A stretch of DNA of 64,000 bases, taken from positions 62,001 to 126,000 of the forward strand of contig NZ_BMRE01000017.1 of NCBI RefSeq assembly GCF_014648475.1, written 5' to 3'. The stretch's first letter is position 1; every line of letters starts with the position of its first letter. A program made the translations under genes and the position numbers. The DNA comes from Lentzea flava. Lineage in GTDB: Bacteria; Actinomycetota; Actinomycetes; Mycobacteriales; Pseudonocardiaceae. The notes beneath the pieces are model-generated. The model saw only the letters and a program-made list of their open reading frames with translations. It made no database searches and was not told the DNA's origin. Shown here piece after piece: positions 8,248-17,303 of the stretch.

Positions 8248-9422
8248 CGGGTCAGGAAGTCGTTGCGGAACACGCCCTTCGGGTCGTGCTCGTTGAGCAA
8301 CGCCTTGAACGCGTCCCACTGTGGGTAACGGGCGGCCAGCAGGGTCGGCGGCACGGTGAAGAGCTTGCCCCAGTGCGGCCGTGGCGCGATGGCCTCCTCC
8401 AGGCGCGGGAGCAGGGCGAGCACGGCCGGGGTGTTCGGCACCCAGGTGAAGTGGATGGCGAGGCTGTCGCGGTCGGCGGCAGGGCTGAGCCACTGCGGTT
8501 CCGCGGAGATCGTGCGGATCTCGCAGGCCTGGACGAGCGGTGAGATCACCGTGGACATCTCGGCTAGGGCGCGCAGGGCCGTCACGGCGCGGGTGCGGGG
8601 GACGAAGTACTCGGTCTGCAGCTCCTGGCCGACGGACGGGGTGAACTCGGCCTTGAAGTGCGGCAGCCGCGCGTGCCACGGGCCGGGGACGCCGCCCTGC
8701 TCGGTGCAGTGGATCGGGGGCTGGCCCACCACCGGGTGACGTGGGCCGTCGGCCGGGTGGCCGGGGAAGCGGAACGGCTCGTCGCCCACGCGGTGCTTCA
8801 CCCAGAGGGTGGCGCCGCCCTGCCAGTCGATGAACGCGCTGACGCTGTAGGCGCCGTCGAAGATCTGGTCGAGCTGGCTCAGCAGCGTCGTCCAGGCGAC
8901 GTCCTCGTAGACGGTCTGCGCGACCTGGAACGACGGCACGACGTCGAGCGTCACGGCCGTGACGACGCCGAGGCCGCCCATCGACACGACGGCGCCCGCT
9001 GACGTCAGTTCGACGACCGAGCCGTCTGCGCGCATGACCTCGACGGACCGCACGGCGCCTGCCAGAGAGCGCGCGCCCGAGCCGTGCGTGGCCGTGGCGA
9101 CGGCGCCGGCGATGGTGATGTGCGGCAGCGACGGCAGGGTGTGGAGGGCGAGGCCCGCGTCGTCGAGCTGTGGGGCGAGTTCGGCCAGCGTCGCGCCCGC
9201 GTTGACCCGGACGGTGCGGCCGCTGACCTCGAAGACCGCGGGCATCGCGGCCAGCGACAGCAGGGTGCCGGTGGTGTCGGCGATGGGGCTGAACGAGTGC
9301 CCGGAGCCGACGACGTGCACCGCGGACGAACCGCGGAGGATCGCGCGCAGGTCGTCGGCCGTGGTCGGCGTGACGGCCTGGGCCGCGGAGAACGTGATGT
9401 TGCCGGCCCAGTTGGTCTTCAT
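8220..9422 (-). CDS. aldO: Alditol oxidase (FAD-linked, AldO-like)
   Basis: A 400-residue flavoprotein closely resembling Streptomyces alditol oxidase, which oxidises the terminal hydroxyl of xylitol or sorbitol with oxygen, giving the aldose and hydrogen peroxide. The start TNWAGNITFSA matches AldO. GSGHSF contains the histidine that covalently carries FAD (residue 42 from this start), THGSG is the second FAD-binding loop, and the active-site CEIRT and RPHWGK segments are both present, as in AldO. ATG 9422 is preferred to the in-frame GTG 9428. No signal peptide. Divergent from the O-methyltransferase gene across about 95 bp, and convergent with the ATPase gene with a 28-bp overlap. Confidence 0.9.
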   Translation of the reverse strand: MKTNWAGNITFSAAQAVTPTTADDLRAILRGSSAVHVVGSGHSFSPIADTTGTLLSLAAMPAVFEVSGRTVRVNAGATLAELAPQLDDAGLALHTLPSLPHITIAGAVATATHGSGARSLAGAVRSVEVMRADGSVVELTSAGAVVSMGGLGVVTAVTLDVVPSFQVAQTVYEDVAWTTLLSQLDQIFDGAYSVSAFIDWQGGATLWVKHRVGDEPFRFPGHPADGPRHPVVGQPPIHCTEQGGVPGPWHARLPHFKAEFTPSVGQELQTEYFVPRTRAVTALRALAEMSTVISPLVQACEIRTISAEPQWLSPAADRDSLAIHFTWVPNTPAVLALLPRLEEAIAPRPHWGKLFTVPPTLLAARYPQWDAFKALLNEHDPKGVFRNDFLTRYFGSAASS

Positions 9423-9518
9423 ACGCACACCGTAAGCGTCCGAGCGCTGGAAGTTGTTCTCTCTATAGCTTCAGTGTGTACCAAAATCCAGTTGCCCGTG
9501 GTGGCAGTGTGGATTCAC

Positions 9519-10499
9519 GTGGGAAACGACGTGCACAAACTCCGGGAAATGGCAGGGCTGGCAACCCCGATGGCATTGCGGGTCGCGGTGACCCTCGGCC
9601 TTCCCGATCGCCTGAGAGCCGCCGCCACGGTCGACCTCCTGGCCGCCGAACTCGGCGTCAACCCGACCGCCCTCGAACTCCTGCTCGGCCACCTCGTCAC
9701 CCTCGGCGTCGTCGACCGCGTCGGCACCGGCTACGGCACCACCGAGTTCGGCGCGCACCTCTGCGCCGACGCCGGCAACGGCCTGCACAACCTCCTCCAC
9801 CACGACACGGCCGCCGGGCGCGCCGACCTCGCCTTCGTCGACCTGGCCCACAGCGTCCGCACCGGCGAGCCCGCCTACCCGCTGCGCTACGGAAGGGACT
9901 TCTGGACCGACCTCGCCGAGCAGCCCCACCTGCGCGAGGCGTTCGACCGGCAGATGACCTGGCGCATCCGGGAACGGATCCCGGACTACGTGGCCGCCGT
10001 GGACTGGGCGCGGTTCCCGGTGATCGTCGACGTCGGTGGCGGGCCCGGCGACCTGCTCACCGCCGTGCTCACCGCTCATCCCGGACTGAGCGGCCATCTC
10101 GTGGACCTGGAGGTCGGGCCCGCCCGGCAGAACTTCAGCGGGCTCGGTGACCGGGCGCGCGCGACCGCCGGCAGCTTCTTCGACCCGCTGCCCGCCGGTG
10201 GGGACGCCTACCTGCTGTTCAACGTCCTCCACGACTGGGACGAGGGGCAGTGCCACCGCATCCTGGCCCGGTGCGTCGAGGCCATGCCGGAGCACGCTCG
10301 GCTGCTCGTCGTCGAATCCATCCGAGGTATGGGGATCAGCACCGAGATGGACCTGGTCATGCTCGTGCACTTCGGTGGGCAGGAGCGGAGCCTCGAAGAG
10401 TACAAGAAGCTCGCTGCGCCACATGGTTTGGTGCTCGAGCAGGTGACAGAAGTGGCCAACGATCGGTCCGTGCTCGAATTTCGGAAACATCCGATCTAA
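9519..10499 (+). CDS. SAM-dependent O-methyltransferase
   Basis: A protein of about 326 residues of the plant/antibiotic O-methyltransferase type. An N-terminal winged-helix dimerisation region (LATPMALRVAVTLGLPDRL to DRVGTGYGTTEFG) precedes a class I SAM domain with motif I VIVDVGGGPGDLL near residue 170 and the NVLHDWDEGQCHRIL segment that carries the usual catalytic histidine. Such enzymes methylate phenolic hydroxyls on secondary metabolites, but no biosynthetic cluster surrounds it, so the substrate is unknown. Starts at GTG 9501, 9507, 9519 or 9531 are all possible; 9519 fits family length and none has a strong ribosome-binding site. Confidence 0.85.
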   Translation: MGNDVHKLREMAGLATPMALRVAVTLGLPDRLRAAATVDLLAAELGVNPTALELLLGHLVTLGVVDRVGTGYGTTEFGAHLCADAGNGLHNLLHHDTAAGRADLAFVDLAHSVRTGEPAYPLRYGRDFWTDLAEQPHLREAFDRQMTWRIRERIPDYVAAVDWARFPVIVDVGGGPGDLLTAVLTAHPGLSGHLVDLEVGPARQNFSGLGDRARATAGSFFDPLPAGGDAYLLFNVLHDWDEGQCHRILARCVEAMPEHARLLVVESIRGMGISTEMDLVMLVHFGGQERSLEEYKKLAAPHGLVLEQVTEVANDRSVLEFRKHPI

Positions 10500-10536
10500 A
10501 GTCGAGTTCTGCCGCCGCACGGACGAAGGGATTCCC

Positions 10537-11871
10537 ATGCGTCTAGCAGCGGCCGCGGCGGCCCTGTTGATCCTGTTCGCCGGCACTCCCGCGCACGCGG
10601 CGCCGGACGTGAAGGTGCAGGTCGAAGCCGCGAGCACCAGTCAGGTCGGCAGGGACTTCGCCGGCTTCAGCTACGAGAAGGACCGGGTCGGCGCGCGGAT
10701 GTTCAACGCCCGCAACGCCGACCTGGTCCGGCTCTTCCGGCTCCTCGGGCCCAGCCTGCTGCGCATCGGCGGCAACCTGGTGGACATGACGACCTGGAAC
10801 CCGCGGGGCGCGGGCGGCAGGGCTGAGGAGGTCGCGCCGTCGGACATCCGGGAGCTGGCGCTGTTCGCCAGGGTCACCGGGTGGAAGGTCGTCTACGGCA
10901 TCAACCTCAAGACCAACACGCCCGAGAACGCCGCCGCCGAGGCCGAGGTCGCGGCCAAGGAGCTCGGCCGCGACCTGGTGGCGTTCGAGATCGGCAACGA
11001 GCCGAACGTCTACGTCAAGACGTGGCCGGAGTACGAGGCGCTGTTCGGCAAGTTCGCCGACGCGATCAAGGCGAAGGTGCCGGACGCCGAGTTCGACGGT
11101 CCCGGCGAGGCCAACAAGACCGCGTGGGCCATGGACTTCGGCCGCACGCAGAAAGCACGCGGCGCGACCATCCTCTCCACCCACCAGTACATCGCCCGCA
11201 ACGACAAGGCGTCGATCCCGGACATGCTTGCGTCCAACAAGTCCGGGCGGTTGCCCACCGCGAGCGCCGCGATGCAGAAAGCCTGGCAGGACAACGGCAT
11301 CAGGCAGTGGCGCGTCACGGAGGCCAACAACTACTACCACGGCGGCGCCGCGGGTGTGAGCGATGTGCAGGCGGCGGCGCTGTGGGCATTGGACTACATG
11401 TCCGGTGTCGCGGCGCGGCAGGGTTCGGGCATCAACTTCCACGGTGGCACGTCGGTCCAGTTCCCGCTGCACTACTCGCCGATCAAGTACGACGGGCTGA
11501 ATCCCGTTGGTGTGCAAGGGGTTTACTACGGTGAGCTGCTGTGGAAGCTGGCCGGGCCCGGTGCCTACCACGCGGCGAGCGTCACCGGTGCGGACGAGGT
11601 CACGGCGTGGGGCATCGGCAACAACGCGTTCGTCAACAACAAGAACACGACCGCGGTGACGGCGACGATCACGTTGCCGCACAAGGCCCGTCACGCCAAG
11701 GTCTACGTGTTGACCGCGCAAAAACTGGACTCGACGGAGATCACCATCGCCGGGTCGAAGGTCGGGAAGGACGCGAAGTTCACGCCACGGCCCGAGAACA
11801 TCAGGGTGGCCGGCACGAAGGCCACGGTCGACGTGCCGGCCAACAGCGCTGTCCTGGTGGTCACTCGCTGA
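10537..11871 (+). CDS. Secreted glycoside hydrolase family 79-like (beta-glucuronidase/heparanase type)
   Basis: A 444-residue secreted enzyme. Residues 1-21 are a signal peptide ending AHA. A TIM-barrel domain follows with FEIGNEPN, placing the acid/base at E155, and WRVTEANNYY, placing the nucleophile at E262; a beta-sandwich domain closes the protein. This order matches GH79, retaining beta-glucuronidases and heparanase relatives, which cleave glucuronosyl linkages in proteoglycan or plant-type glycans. The spacing GxxLLRIGGNLVD near residue 80 is also typical of that clan A barrel. The preceding gene ends 37 bp upstream on the same strand. It converges on the siderophore-interacting gene with an 11-bp overlap. 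Confidence 0.8.
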   Translation: MRLAAAAAALLILFAGTPAHAAPDVKVQVEAASTSQVGRDFAGFSYEKDRVGARMFNARNADLVRLFRLLGPSLLRIGGNLVDMTTWNPRGAGGRAEEVAPSDIRELALFARVTGWKVVYGINLKTNTPENAAAEAEVAAKELGRDLVAFEIGNEPNVYVKTWPEYEALFGKFADAIKAKVPDAEFDGPGEANKTAWAMDFGRTQKARGATILSTHQYIARNDKASIPDMLASNKSGRLPTASAAMQKAWQDNGIRQWRVTEANNYYHGGAAGVSDVQAAALWALDYMSGVAARQGSGINFHGGTSVQFPLHYSPIKYDGLNPVGVQGVYYGELLWKLAGPGAYHAASVTGADEVTAWGIGNNAFVNNKNTTAVTATITLPHKARHAKVYVLTAQKLDSTEITIAGSKVGKDAKFTPRPENIRVAGTKATVDVPANSAVLVVTR

Positions 11872-12643
11872 GCGCGGCGATCCGTTCCTGGGCCTCGGCG
11901 AGGTCCTCGGCGGTCGGAGCGTCGTCCTGGGTGAGGGTCCGGCGCCAGTAGCCGGAGAACTCGATGTCCTTTTTGGGCACTCCGAGCGCGACGAAGTGCC
12001 TCCGCAGTGCCCGCACCGCGGAGGCCTCGCCGCCCAGCCACACCCAGACCGACGACGGCACCTCGGCCGCGGTCACCACGGACACCAGGTCCTCCCCGGC
12101 ACTGCGGTGCACCCACCGCACGCCGGGGATGTCCTGCTCCTCCGCCGGGTCCGCGACCTCGACGAACGCCAGCCGTCGCTGGGAGGCGGGCAGCAGCTCC
12201 AGCAGTGAGGCGATCGCGGGCAACGCCGTCTCGTCGCCCGCGAACACCAGCAGGTCCGCAACGCCGAGCGGACGGGCGTAGTCCGGCGACGGACCGAACC
12301 GGCCGATGACGTCGCCCGGCTTGGCTCGTGCGGCCCACGCGGAGGCGGGGCCGCTGTCGCCGTGCAGCACGAAGTCCACGGTCAGCACGCCGTCGACCAG
12401 AGACCGCACGGTGAAGCTGCGCATCCACGGCCGTTCAGGCTCGGGGATCGCCAGGTAGGCCTGGTACCAGACGCTGACGTCCGGCGAGTCCGACACCTGC
12501 GCGGAGCAGCCCGGCTTGGGGAACAACAGCTTCAGCTGCTGGTCCGGCCAGGTGCCGATGCCGGCGAGGCCGTCGCCGGTGAACGTCATCCGCACCATGC
12601 GCGGCGTCAGCGGCCGCACGGAGGTGACGGTCAGCAGGCTCAC
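11861..12643 (-). CDS. Siderophore-interacting (FAD-dependent ferric reductase-like) protein
   Basis: A 260-residue flavoprotein of the ViuB/SIP family, which reduces iron in imported ferric siderophores. Visible markers are the FAD-binding RSFTVR motif, the pyrophosphate-binding GDVIGRFGPSPDY region, the NAD(P)-side AGDETALPAI motif and the C-terminal YWRRTLTQDD segment. Start GTG 12643 overlaps the TGA of the upstream UvrA-like gene by 4 bp (GTGA) and has an AAGGAG site about 8 nt upstream inside that gene, so translation is coupled. A much longer open frame continues upstream but lies antisense-frame within the UvrA-like gene. No siderophore biosynthesis or uptake genes are visible nearby, which makes the pairing unusual. 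Confidence 0.85.
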   Translation of the reverse strand: MSLLTVTSVRPLTPRMVRMTFTGDGLAGIGTWPDQQLKLLFPKPGCSAQVSDSPDVSVWYQAYLAIPEPERPWMRSFTVRSLVDGVLTVDFVLHGDSGPASAWAARAKPGDVIGRFGPSPDYARPLGVADLLVFAGDETALPAIASLLELLPASQRRLAFVEVADPAEEQDIPGVRWVHRSAGEDLVSVVTAAEVPSSVWVWLGGEASAVRALRRHFVALGVPKKDIEFSGYWRRTLTQDDAPTAEDLAEAQERIAALSE

Positions 12644-14898
12644 GACAGGTACTCCTTCAGGTGCTGGGCGGTGAGGGTGGCCGAGTTCGCGACCAGGTCG
12701 CCGGGCGTGCCGGTGAAGACCACCTGGCCGCCGTCGTGGCCGGCGCCGGGGCCCATGTCGATGATCCAGTCGGCGTGCGCCATCACGGCCAGGTGGTGTT
12801 CGATCACGATGACCGTGTTGCCGGAGTCGATCAGCTGGTCGAGCAGGCCGAGCAGCTGGTCGACGTCGGCGAGGTGCAGGCCGGACGTCGGCTCGTCCAG
12901 CACGTACGTCGAGGCCTTCTCCGCCATGTGGATGGCGAGTTTGAGCCGCTGCCGCTCGCCGCCGGACAGCGTGGTCAGCGGCTGGCCGAGCGACAGGTAC
13001 GACAGGCCGACGTCGTGCAGGCGGCGCAGGACGGCGTGGGCCTGGCCGGACGGGAAGAACTCGCACGCCTCGGCGACGGACATGCCGAGCACCTCGCTGA
13101 TGTTCTTGCCCCGCAACGTGTAGCGCAGCACCTCGGGCGTGTAGCGCTTTCCCTCGCACTTCTCGCAGACCGTCGCGACGCCCGCCATCATCGCCAGGTC
13201 GGTGTAGACGAGGCCGATGCCCTTGCAGTGCGGGCAGGCGCCTTCGGAGTTCGCGCTGAACAACGCCGCTTTCACGCCGTTGGCCTTGGCGAAGGCGGTG
13301 CGGACCGGGTCGAGGAGCCCGGTGTAGGTGGCGGGGTTGGACCGGCGGGACCCGCGGATCGCCGACTGGTCGACCGTCACCACGTCCGGGCGCCCGCGCA
13401 GCGAACCGTGGATCAGCGACGACTTGCCCGACCCGGCGACGCCCGTGACGACGGTCAGCACCCCGAGCGGGATGTCGACCGAGACGTCCTTCAGGTTGTT
13501 CTGCCTGGCGCCCTCGATCGTCAGGAAACCCTTGGGGGAACGGAACTGCGGCCGCAGCTTCGCCCGGTGGTCGAGGTGCCGTCCCGTCAACGTGCCGGAC
13601 GCGCGCAGACCCGCCACGTCGCCGGAGTAGCAGACGTGGCCGCCGTTGACGCCCGCGCCCGGGCCGAGATCGACGACGTGGTCGGCGATCTCGATGGTCT
13701 CCGGCTTGTGCTCGACGACGAGGACGGTGTTCCCCTTGTCGCGCAGGCGAAGCAGCAGGTTGTTCATCCGCTGGATGTCGTGCGGGTGCAGGCCGACGGT
13801 CGGCTCGTCGAACACGTAGGTGATGTCGGTCAGCGACGATCCCAGGTGCCGCACCATCTTCACGCGCTGCGACTCGCCACCGGACAGCGTGGCGGACTCG
13901 CGGTCGAGCGAGAGGTAGCCGAGGCCGATCTCGACCAGCGAGTCGAGCGTGTCGCGCAGCGTCGCCAGCAGCGGAGCGACGGACGGGTCGTCGATCGAGT
14001 GCACGAACTGGGCGAGGTCGCTGATCTGCATCGCGCAGCAGTCGGCGATGTTCAGTCCGCGGATCCTCGAGCTGAGTGCCGCGGAGTTCAGCCGGGCGCC
14101 GTGGCAGTCGGGGCAGGTCGCGAACGTGACCGCGCGATCGACGAACGCCCGGACGTGCGGCTGCATCGACTCGCGGTCCTTGCTCAGGATCGTGCGCTGC
14201 AGCTTCGGGATCAGGCCGTCGTAGGTGACGTTGGTGCCGCCGATGTTCAGCTTCGTCGTCGGCTTGTACAGGAAGTCGTGCAGTTCCTGCTCGGTGAACT
14301 CCGCGATGGGCTTGTCGGGGGAGTAGAGGCCGGAGTTGGCGAGCACCTGCCAGTACCAGGTGCCGACGCCGTAGTTCGGGGCGTCGATCGCGCCCTCGTT
14401 CAGCGACTTGGTCCTGTCGACGATCGCGTCCACGTCGATGGTGGTGACCTTGCCCAGGCCCTCGCAGCCAGGGCACATGCCCTCCGGCAGGTTGAAGCTG
14501 AACGCGCCGGACGTGCCGACGTGCGGCTCGCCCAGGCGGCTGAAGACGATCCGGAGCATGGTGTGCGCGTCGGTGGCCGTGCCGACCGTGGAGCGGGAGT
14601 TCGCGCCCATCCGCTCCTGGTCGACGATGATCGCCGCGCTCAGGTTGTGCAGCGCGTCCACGTCCGGCCGCCCGATCGACGGCATGAACGACTGCAGGAA
14701 CGCGGTGTAGGTCTCGTTGATCATGCGCTGCGACTCGGCCGCGATCGTGCCGAAGACCAGCGAGGACTTGCCGGAGCCGGACACGCCGGTGAAGACCGTC
14801 AGGCGGCGCTTGGGGACGTCGAGCGACACGTTCGCGAGGTTGTTCTCCCTGGCCCCGCGGACCTGGATCACGTCGTGGCTGTCGGCGACAGCATTCAT
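12640..14898 (-). CDS. UvrA-like ABC-type ATPase (excinuclease paralogue/drug resistance type)
   Basis: A 752-residue protein with two UvrA-type ATPase halves. The first Walker A is GVSGSGKSSL near residue 40, with ABC signature LSGGESQRVK and Walker B YVFDEPTVGLHP; the second has GVAGSGKSSL, LSGGERQRLK and YVLDEPTSGLH. CPGC and CPDC/CPHC cysteine pairs mark the zinc modules. At about 750 residues it is shorter than housekeeping UvrA (about 950), as in the UvrA2/DrrC group linked to resistance to DNA-binding drugs in producer actinomycetes. A divergent TetR regulator and paired operator-like sites lie upstream, consistent with drug-inducible expression; the ligand is not evident. Confidence 0.85.
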   Translation of the reverse strand: MNAVADSHDVIQVRGARENNLANVSLDVPKRRLTVFTGVSGSGKSSLVFGTIAAESQRMINETYTAFLQSFMPSIGRPDVDALHNLSAAIIVDQERMGANSRSTVGTATDAHTMLRIVFSRLGEPHVGTSGAFSFNLPEGMCPGCEGLGKVTTIDVDAIVDRTKSLNEGAIDAPNYGVGTWYWQVLANSGLYSPDKPIAEFTEQELHDFLYKPTTKLNIGGTNVTYDGLIPKLQRTILSKDRESMQPHVRAFVDRAVTFATCPDCHGARLNSAALSSRIRGLNIADCCAMQISDLAQFVHSIDDPSVAPLLATLRDTLDSLVEIGLGYLSLDRESATLSGGESQRVKMVRHLGSSLTDITYVFDEPTVGLHPHDIQRMNNLLLRLRDKGNTVLVVEHKPETIEIADHVVDLGPGAGVNGGHVCYSGDVAGLRASGTLTGRHLDHRAKLRPQFRSPKGFLTIEGARQNNLKDVSVDIPLGVLTVVTGVAGSGKSSLIHGSLRGRPDVVTVDQSAIRGSRRSNPATYTGLLDPVRTAFAKANGVKAALFSANSEGACPHCKGIGLVYTDLAMMAGVATVCEKCEGKRYTPEVLRYTLRGKNISEVLGMSVAEACEFFPSGQAHAVLRRLHDVGLSYLSLGQPLTTLSGGERQRLKLAIHMAEKASTYVLDEPTSGLHLADVDQLLGLLDQLIDSGNTVIVIEHHLAVMAHADWIIDMGPGAGHDGGQVVFTGTPGDLVANSATLTAQHLKEYLS

Positions 14899-14923
14899 CG
14901 CGGCTTCTCACCCCAGTTGATTC

Positions 14924-14970
14924 TTTATGCCGTAAAGTATCGGACCAACGAGGTTACTTTACGTTGTAAG
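14924..14970. promoter_or_regulatory. Twin TetR-type operator sites in a divergent promoter
   Basis: Two copies of a short palindrome, TTTATGCCGTAAA (14924-14936) and TTTACGTTGTAAG (14958-14970), sit 34 bp apart in the 84-bp region between the UvrA-like gene and the TetR gene. Their facing arms also form a perfect 9-bp inverted repeat (14931-14939 with 14955-14963). The arrangement suggests two dimers bound on one DNA face, shutting both promoters. The second site runs into the AAGGAG ribosome-binding site of the TetR gene. Confidence 0.7.
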
Positions 14971-14981
14971 GAGTCGCAACC

Positions 14982-15755
14982 GTGGTCGTCTACGCAGGTC
15001 AGGGCGACCCGCGCCGGTCCATCGAGCTGCTCTGGCGCGGGTCGGTCACCGAGCACCGCCCCGGCCCGAAGCCCGGCCTGAGCGTCGACGCGATCGTCGA
15101 CGCCGGCATCGCCGTCGCCGACGAACAGGGCCTCGCGTTCTCGATGCGCGCGGTGGGGGAGCGCCTCGGCCACACCGCCATGGCGCTCTACACGTACGTG
15201 CCGGGCAAGAACGAGCTGGTCGACCTCATGTACGACCGCACGATGGCCGAGCTGCCGACGTCCTACCCGCTCGACGACGGCTGGCGGCCCGCCGTGACGC
15301 GGTGGGCACACGACATGTGGGAGTGCTACGGCCGCCACCCGTGGGTGCTGCAGGTGTCGCAGGCACGCCCGGTGCTCGGCCCGCACGAGTTCGCCGTGAC
15401 CGAGGCACTGGCCGCGATCCTGGTCTCCACCGGCCTGCCCGGCCGGCAGCTGCGCGGCATCGTCGGCGCGATCAACTACTTCGTGCGCGGCGCCGCCCAG
15501 ACCATCGCCGAGGCGCGCGCCGCCGGTGGCGCGACCGGCGAGGCCGACGAGGAGTGGTGGTACGCGCGGTCGGCCGTGCTGCTGGAGATCGAGCCCGACC
15601 TCGCGAAGAAGTTCCCGATGCTGCACCTGCTGGAACAGGATCGCGAGCCGGTCGACCCCTCCCTGCCGTACCTGGAGAACGACGCGCTGGAGAACTTCCG
15701 CAACGGCCTGCGCGTCCTGCTCGACGGCATCGAGGGCGCTGTGGCAAAACCGTGA
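14982..15755 (+). CDS. TetR-family transcriptional regulator
   Basis: A 257-residue repressor. The N-terminal helix-turn-helix lies around residues 35-80 (LSVDAIVDAGIAVADEQG, then SMRAVGERLGHTAMALYTYV), followed by the TetR_C ligand-binding domain of the tetracycline-repressor class. Residues 1-30, before the usual TetR start, are an extension that begins at GTG 14982 behind AAGGAG at 14968-14973. It is divergent from the UvrA-like gene and faces two operator-like palindromes, so it probably represses itself and the UvrA-like/SIP operon and releases on binding a small hydrophobic drug. Its stop lies in an 18-bp direct repeat that recurs after the next gene. Confidence 0.85.
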   Translation: MVVYAGQGDPRRSIELLWRGSVTEHRPGPKPGLSVDAIVDAGIAVADEQGLAFSMRAVGERLGHTAMALYTYVPGKNELVDLMYDRTMAELPTSYPLDDGWRPAVTRWAHDMWECYGRHPWVLQVSQARPVLGPHEFAVTEALAAILVSTGLPGRQLRGIVGAINYFVRGAAQTIAEARAAGGATGEADEEWWYARSAVLLEIEPDLAKKFPMLHLLEQDREPVDPSLPYLENDALENFRNGLRVLLDGIEGAVAKP

Positions 15756-16179
15756 CGAAGTCCGGACCTCCGGCGCACATGGGCCCGATGAGATCGTGCT
15801 CATGGCGATCGTGCCCAGAGTCCTCGGTGCCGTCGTGCTCGCGCTGGTGCTGACCGCGCCGAACACGGCGGCCACCACGCCGGTGCGGGAGCACCGGCCC
15901 GCCGTCATGAGGATGGAGTACGCGGTCGGCGACCTGAACGCGGTGGTCCACTCGCCGCGCACGCTCGTCGGCACGCGCCCGCTGGTGTTCCACCTCCGCG
16001 GGGACGACCACCGCGCGCAGTCGTTGGCGCAGCAGGGAGCCATCGTCGTGCTGGTCGGCGATCCGGCCGTGCTGAGCAGGCACGTGGAGCTGTGGCGCGA
16101 GCTGAGCGGGGCCGAGGGCCCACTGGCGGAACGGTTCCGCGGGTTCGCCGGCCACTTCTCTGTGGCAGAACCGTGACAC
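15739..16179. repeat. Direct repeat pair flanking the decayed hydrolase copy
   Basis: CTGTGGCAAAACCGTGAC begins at 15739 and CTGTGGCAGAACCGTGAC begins at 16160, 18 bp with one mismatch. Each copy contains the stop codon of the gene before it (VAKP stop and VAEP stop), and each ends the same distance before the ATG of one of two paralogous hydrolase genes (15802 and 16223). The pair marks the ends of a tandem duplication. Confidence 0.7.
15802..16176 (+). pseudogene. Truncated paralogue of the downstream alpha/beta hydrolase
   Basis: A 124-residue frame from ATG 15802 that aligns with the N-terminal half of the intact hydrolase at 16223. Shared blocks are the signal peptide (GAVVLALVLTAPNTAA), YAVGDLNAVVHSPRTLVGTRPLV against YSLGD...LTAVVHAPRTLIGKRPVV, and SRHVELWRELSGAEGPLAER against SRHLELLRDLNDGKGPLAER. 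About 45 residues in the middle are missing, and the frame stops before the catalytic serine, aspartate and histidine. It cannot be an active hydrolase. The frame is still open and keeps its signal peptide, so a small secreted product remains possible. It is most simply the decayed first copy of a tandem duplication. Confidence 0.75.
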
Positions 16180-16222
16180 GACCCTCACAAGCCGCCCACA
16201 TCCGACCGTTTTGATCACCGGC

Positions 16223-17275
16223 ATGGCACTCGCGCCCAGGAAGATCGGTGCGGTCACGGCCGCCGTCGCGTTCGCGATGGTGCTGACCGCGCCGCACACC
16301 ACCGCAACCCCCGACCACCGCACCGGCGTCAGGAAGATCGAGTACTCGCTCGGTGATCGCGCCTTCCAGGTGCCCGGCTTTCACACCGAACCGGGCGGCC
16401 CCGTCGCGGACCTCGAGCTCACCGCCGTCGTGCACGCGCCACGCACGCTCATCGGCAAGAGGCCGGTGGTGCTGCTCGCGCACGGTTATTGGAAACCGTG
16501 CCAGAGCGACCAGTGGGTCTGGCCCTGCCCGCAGGCAGACGCGTTCCCGAGCTACCGCGGGTACGACTACCTGGGACAGGAGCTGGCGCGTCAGGGTTTC
16601 GTGGTCGTGTCGGTGAGCGTGAACGGCGTCAACGCCGGTGAGATGGGCCAGTCCGCCGACATCGCGCGGGCGGCGCTGATGAGCAGGCACCTCGAACTCC
16701 TGCGCGACCTCAACGACGGCAAGGGTCCGCTCGCCGAGCGGCTCAAGGCCTTCCGCAACCACCTCGACCTGACCAACGTCGGCACCCTCGGCCACTCGCG
16801 AGGTGGCCGCGGCGCGGTCTACCAGGCGTCGGACCGGCACGCCGCCGAACTGCCCGCCGGTGTGCGCATCAGGGCCGTGCTGCCGCTCGCACCCGCCGAC
16901 TACTACGCACCCGACCCCGAGGCCCCGGAGAACCTCGACTACCGCATCACGAAGATCCCGTTCGCGGTCATGACCGGCAGCTGCGACGGCGCGGTGAACG
17001 GCGGCTCGTACGTCGACAACGCCAAGGGCCGCAACCTCGCGCCGATCCACGCGGTCACGCCGAAGCACGCCAACCACAACTACTTCAACACCGAGTGGTC
17101 CTACGACAACGACAGCCGCTGCCCGGACACCGGCCTCACCCCTGAGCAGCAGCGCGCGGTCGCCACCACGTACATCCCGGCGTTCTTCCGGCAGTACCTG
17201 CTCGGACAGCACAACCCGATCGTCAGCGGGGGCTGGCCGGGTGTCGACGTCGTGACGCATCAACCGATCGGCTAA
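16223..17275 (+). CDS. Secreted alpha/beta hydrolase
   Basis: A 350-residue secreted hydrolase. Residues 1-31 are a signal peptide (MALAPRKIGAV to TTATP). The nucleophile elbow is GHSRGG with S192; SCDGAVNG carries a likely acid near residue 255 and ANHNYF the likely histidine near 285. The layout resembles chlorophyllase/cutinase-like serine esterases of actinomycetes acting on lipid or polyester substrates outside the cell. ATG 16223 is preferred over an in-frame TTG at 16211. The first 44 bp upstream and the signal-peptide region match those of the truncated copy at 15802. Cysteines at CQSDQWVWPC and in the SCDG loop could form disulfides. Substrate unknown. Confidence 0.8.
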   Translation: MALAPRKIGAVTAAVAFAMVLTAPHTTATPDHRTGVRKIEYSLGDRAFQVPGFHTEPGGPVADLELTAVVHAPRTLIGKRPVVLLAHGYWKPCQSDQWVWPCPQADAFPSYRGYDYLGQELARQGFVVVSVSVNGVNAGEMGQSADIARAALMSRHLELLRDLNDGKGPLAERLKAFRNHLDLTNVGTLGHSRGGRGAVYQASDRHAAELPAGVRIRAVLPLAPADYYAPDPEAPENLDYRITKIPFAVMTGSCDGAVNGGSYVDNAKGRNLAPIHAVTPKHANHNYFNTEWSYDNDSRCPDTGLTPEQQRAVATTYIPAFFRQYLLGQHNPIVSGGWPGVDVVTHQPIG

Positions 17276-17303
17276 GCCACAACACGACTTTGGGCGGTCG
17301 CAT

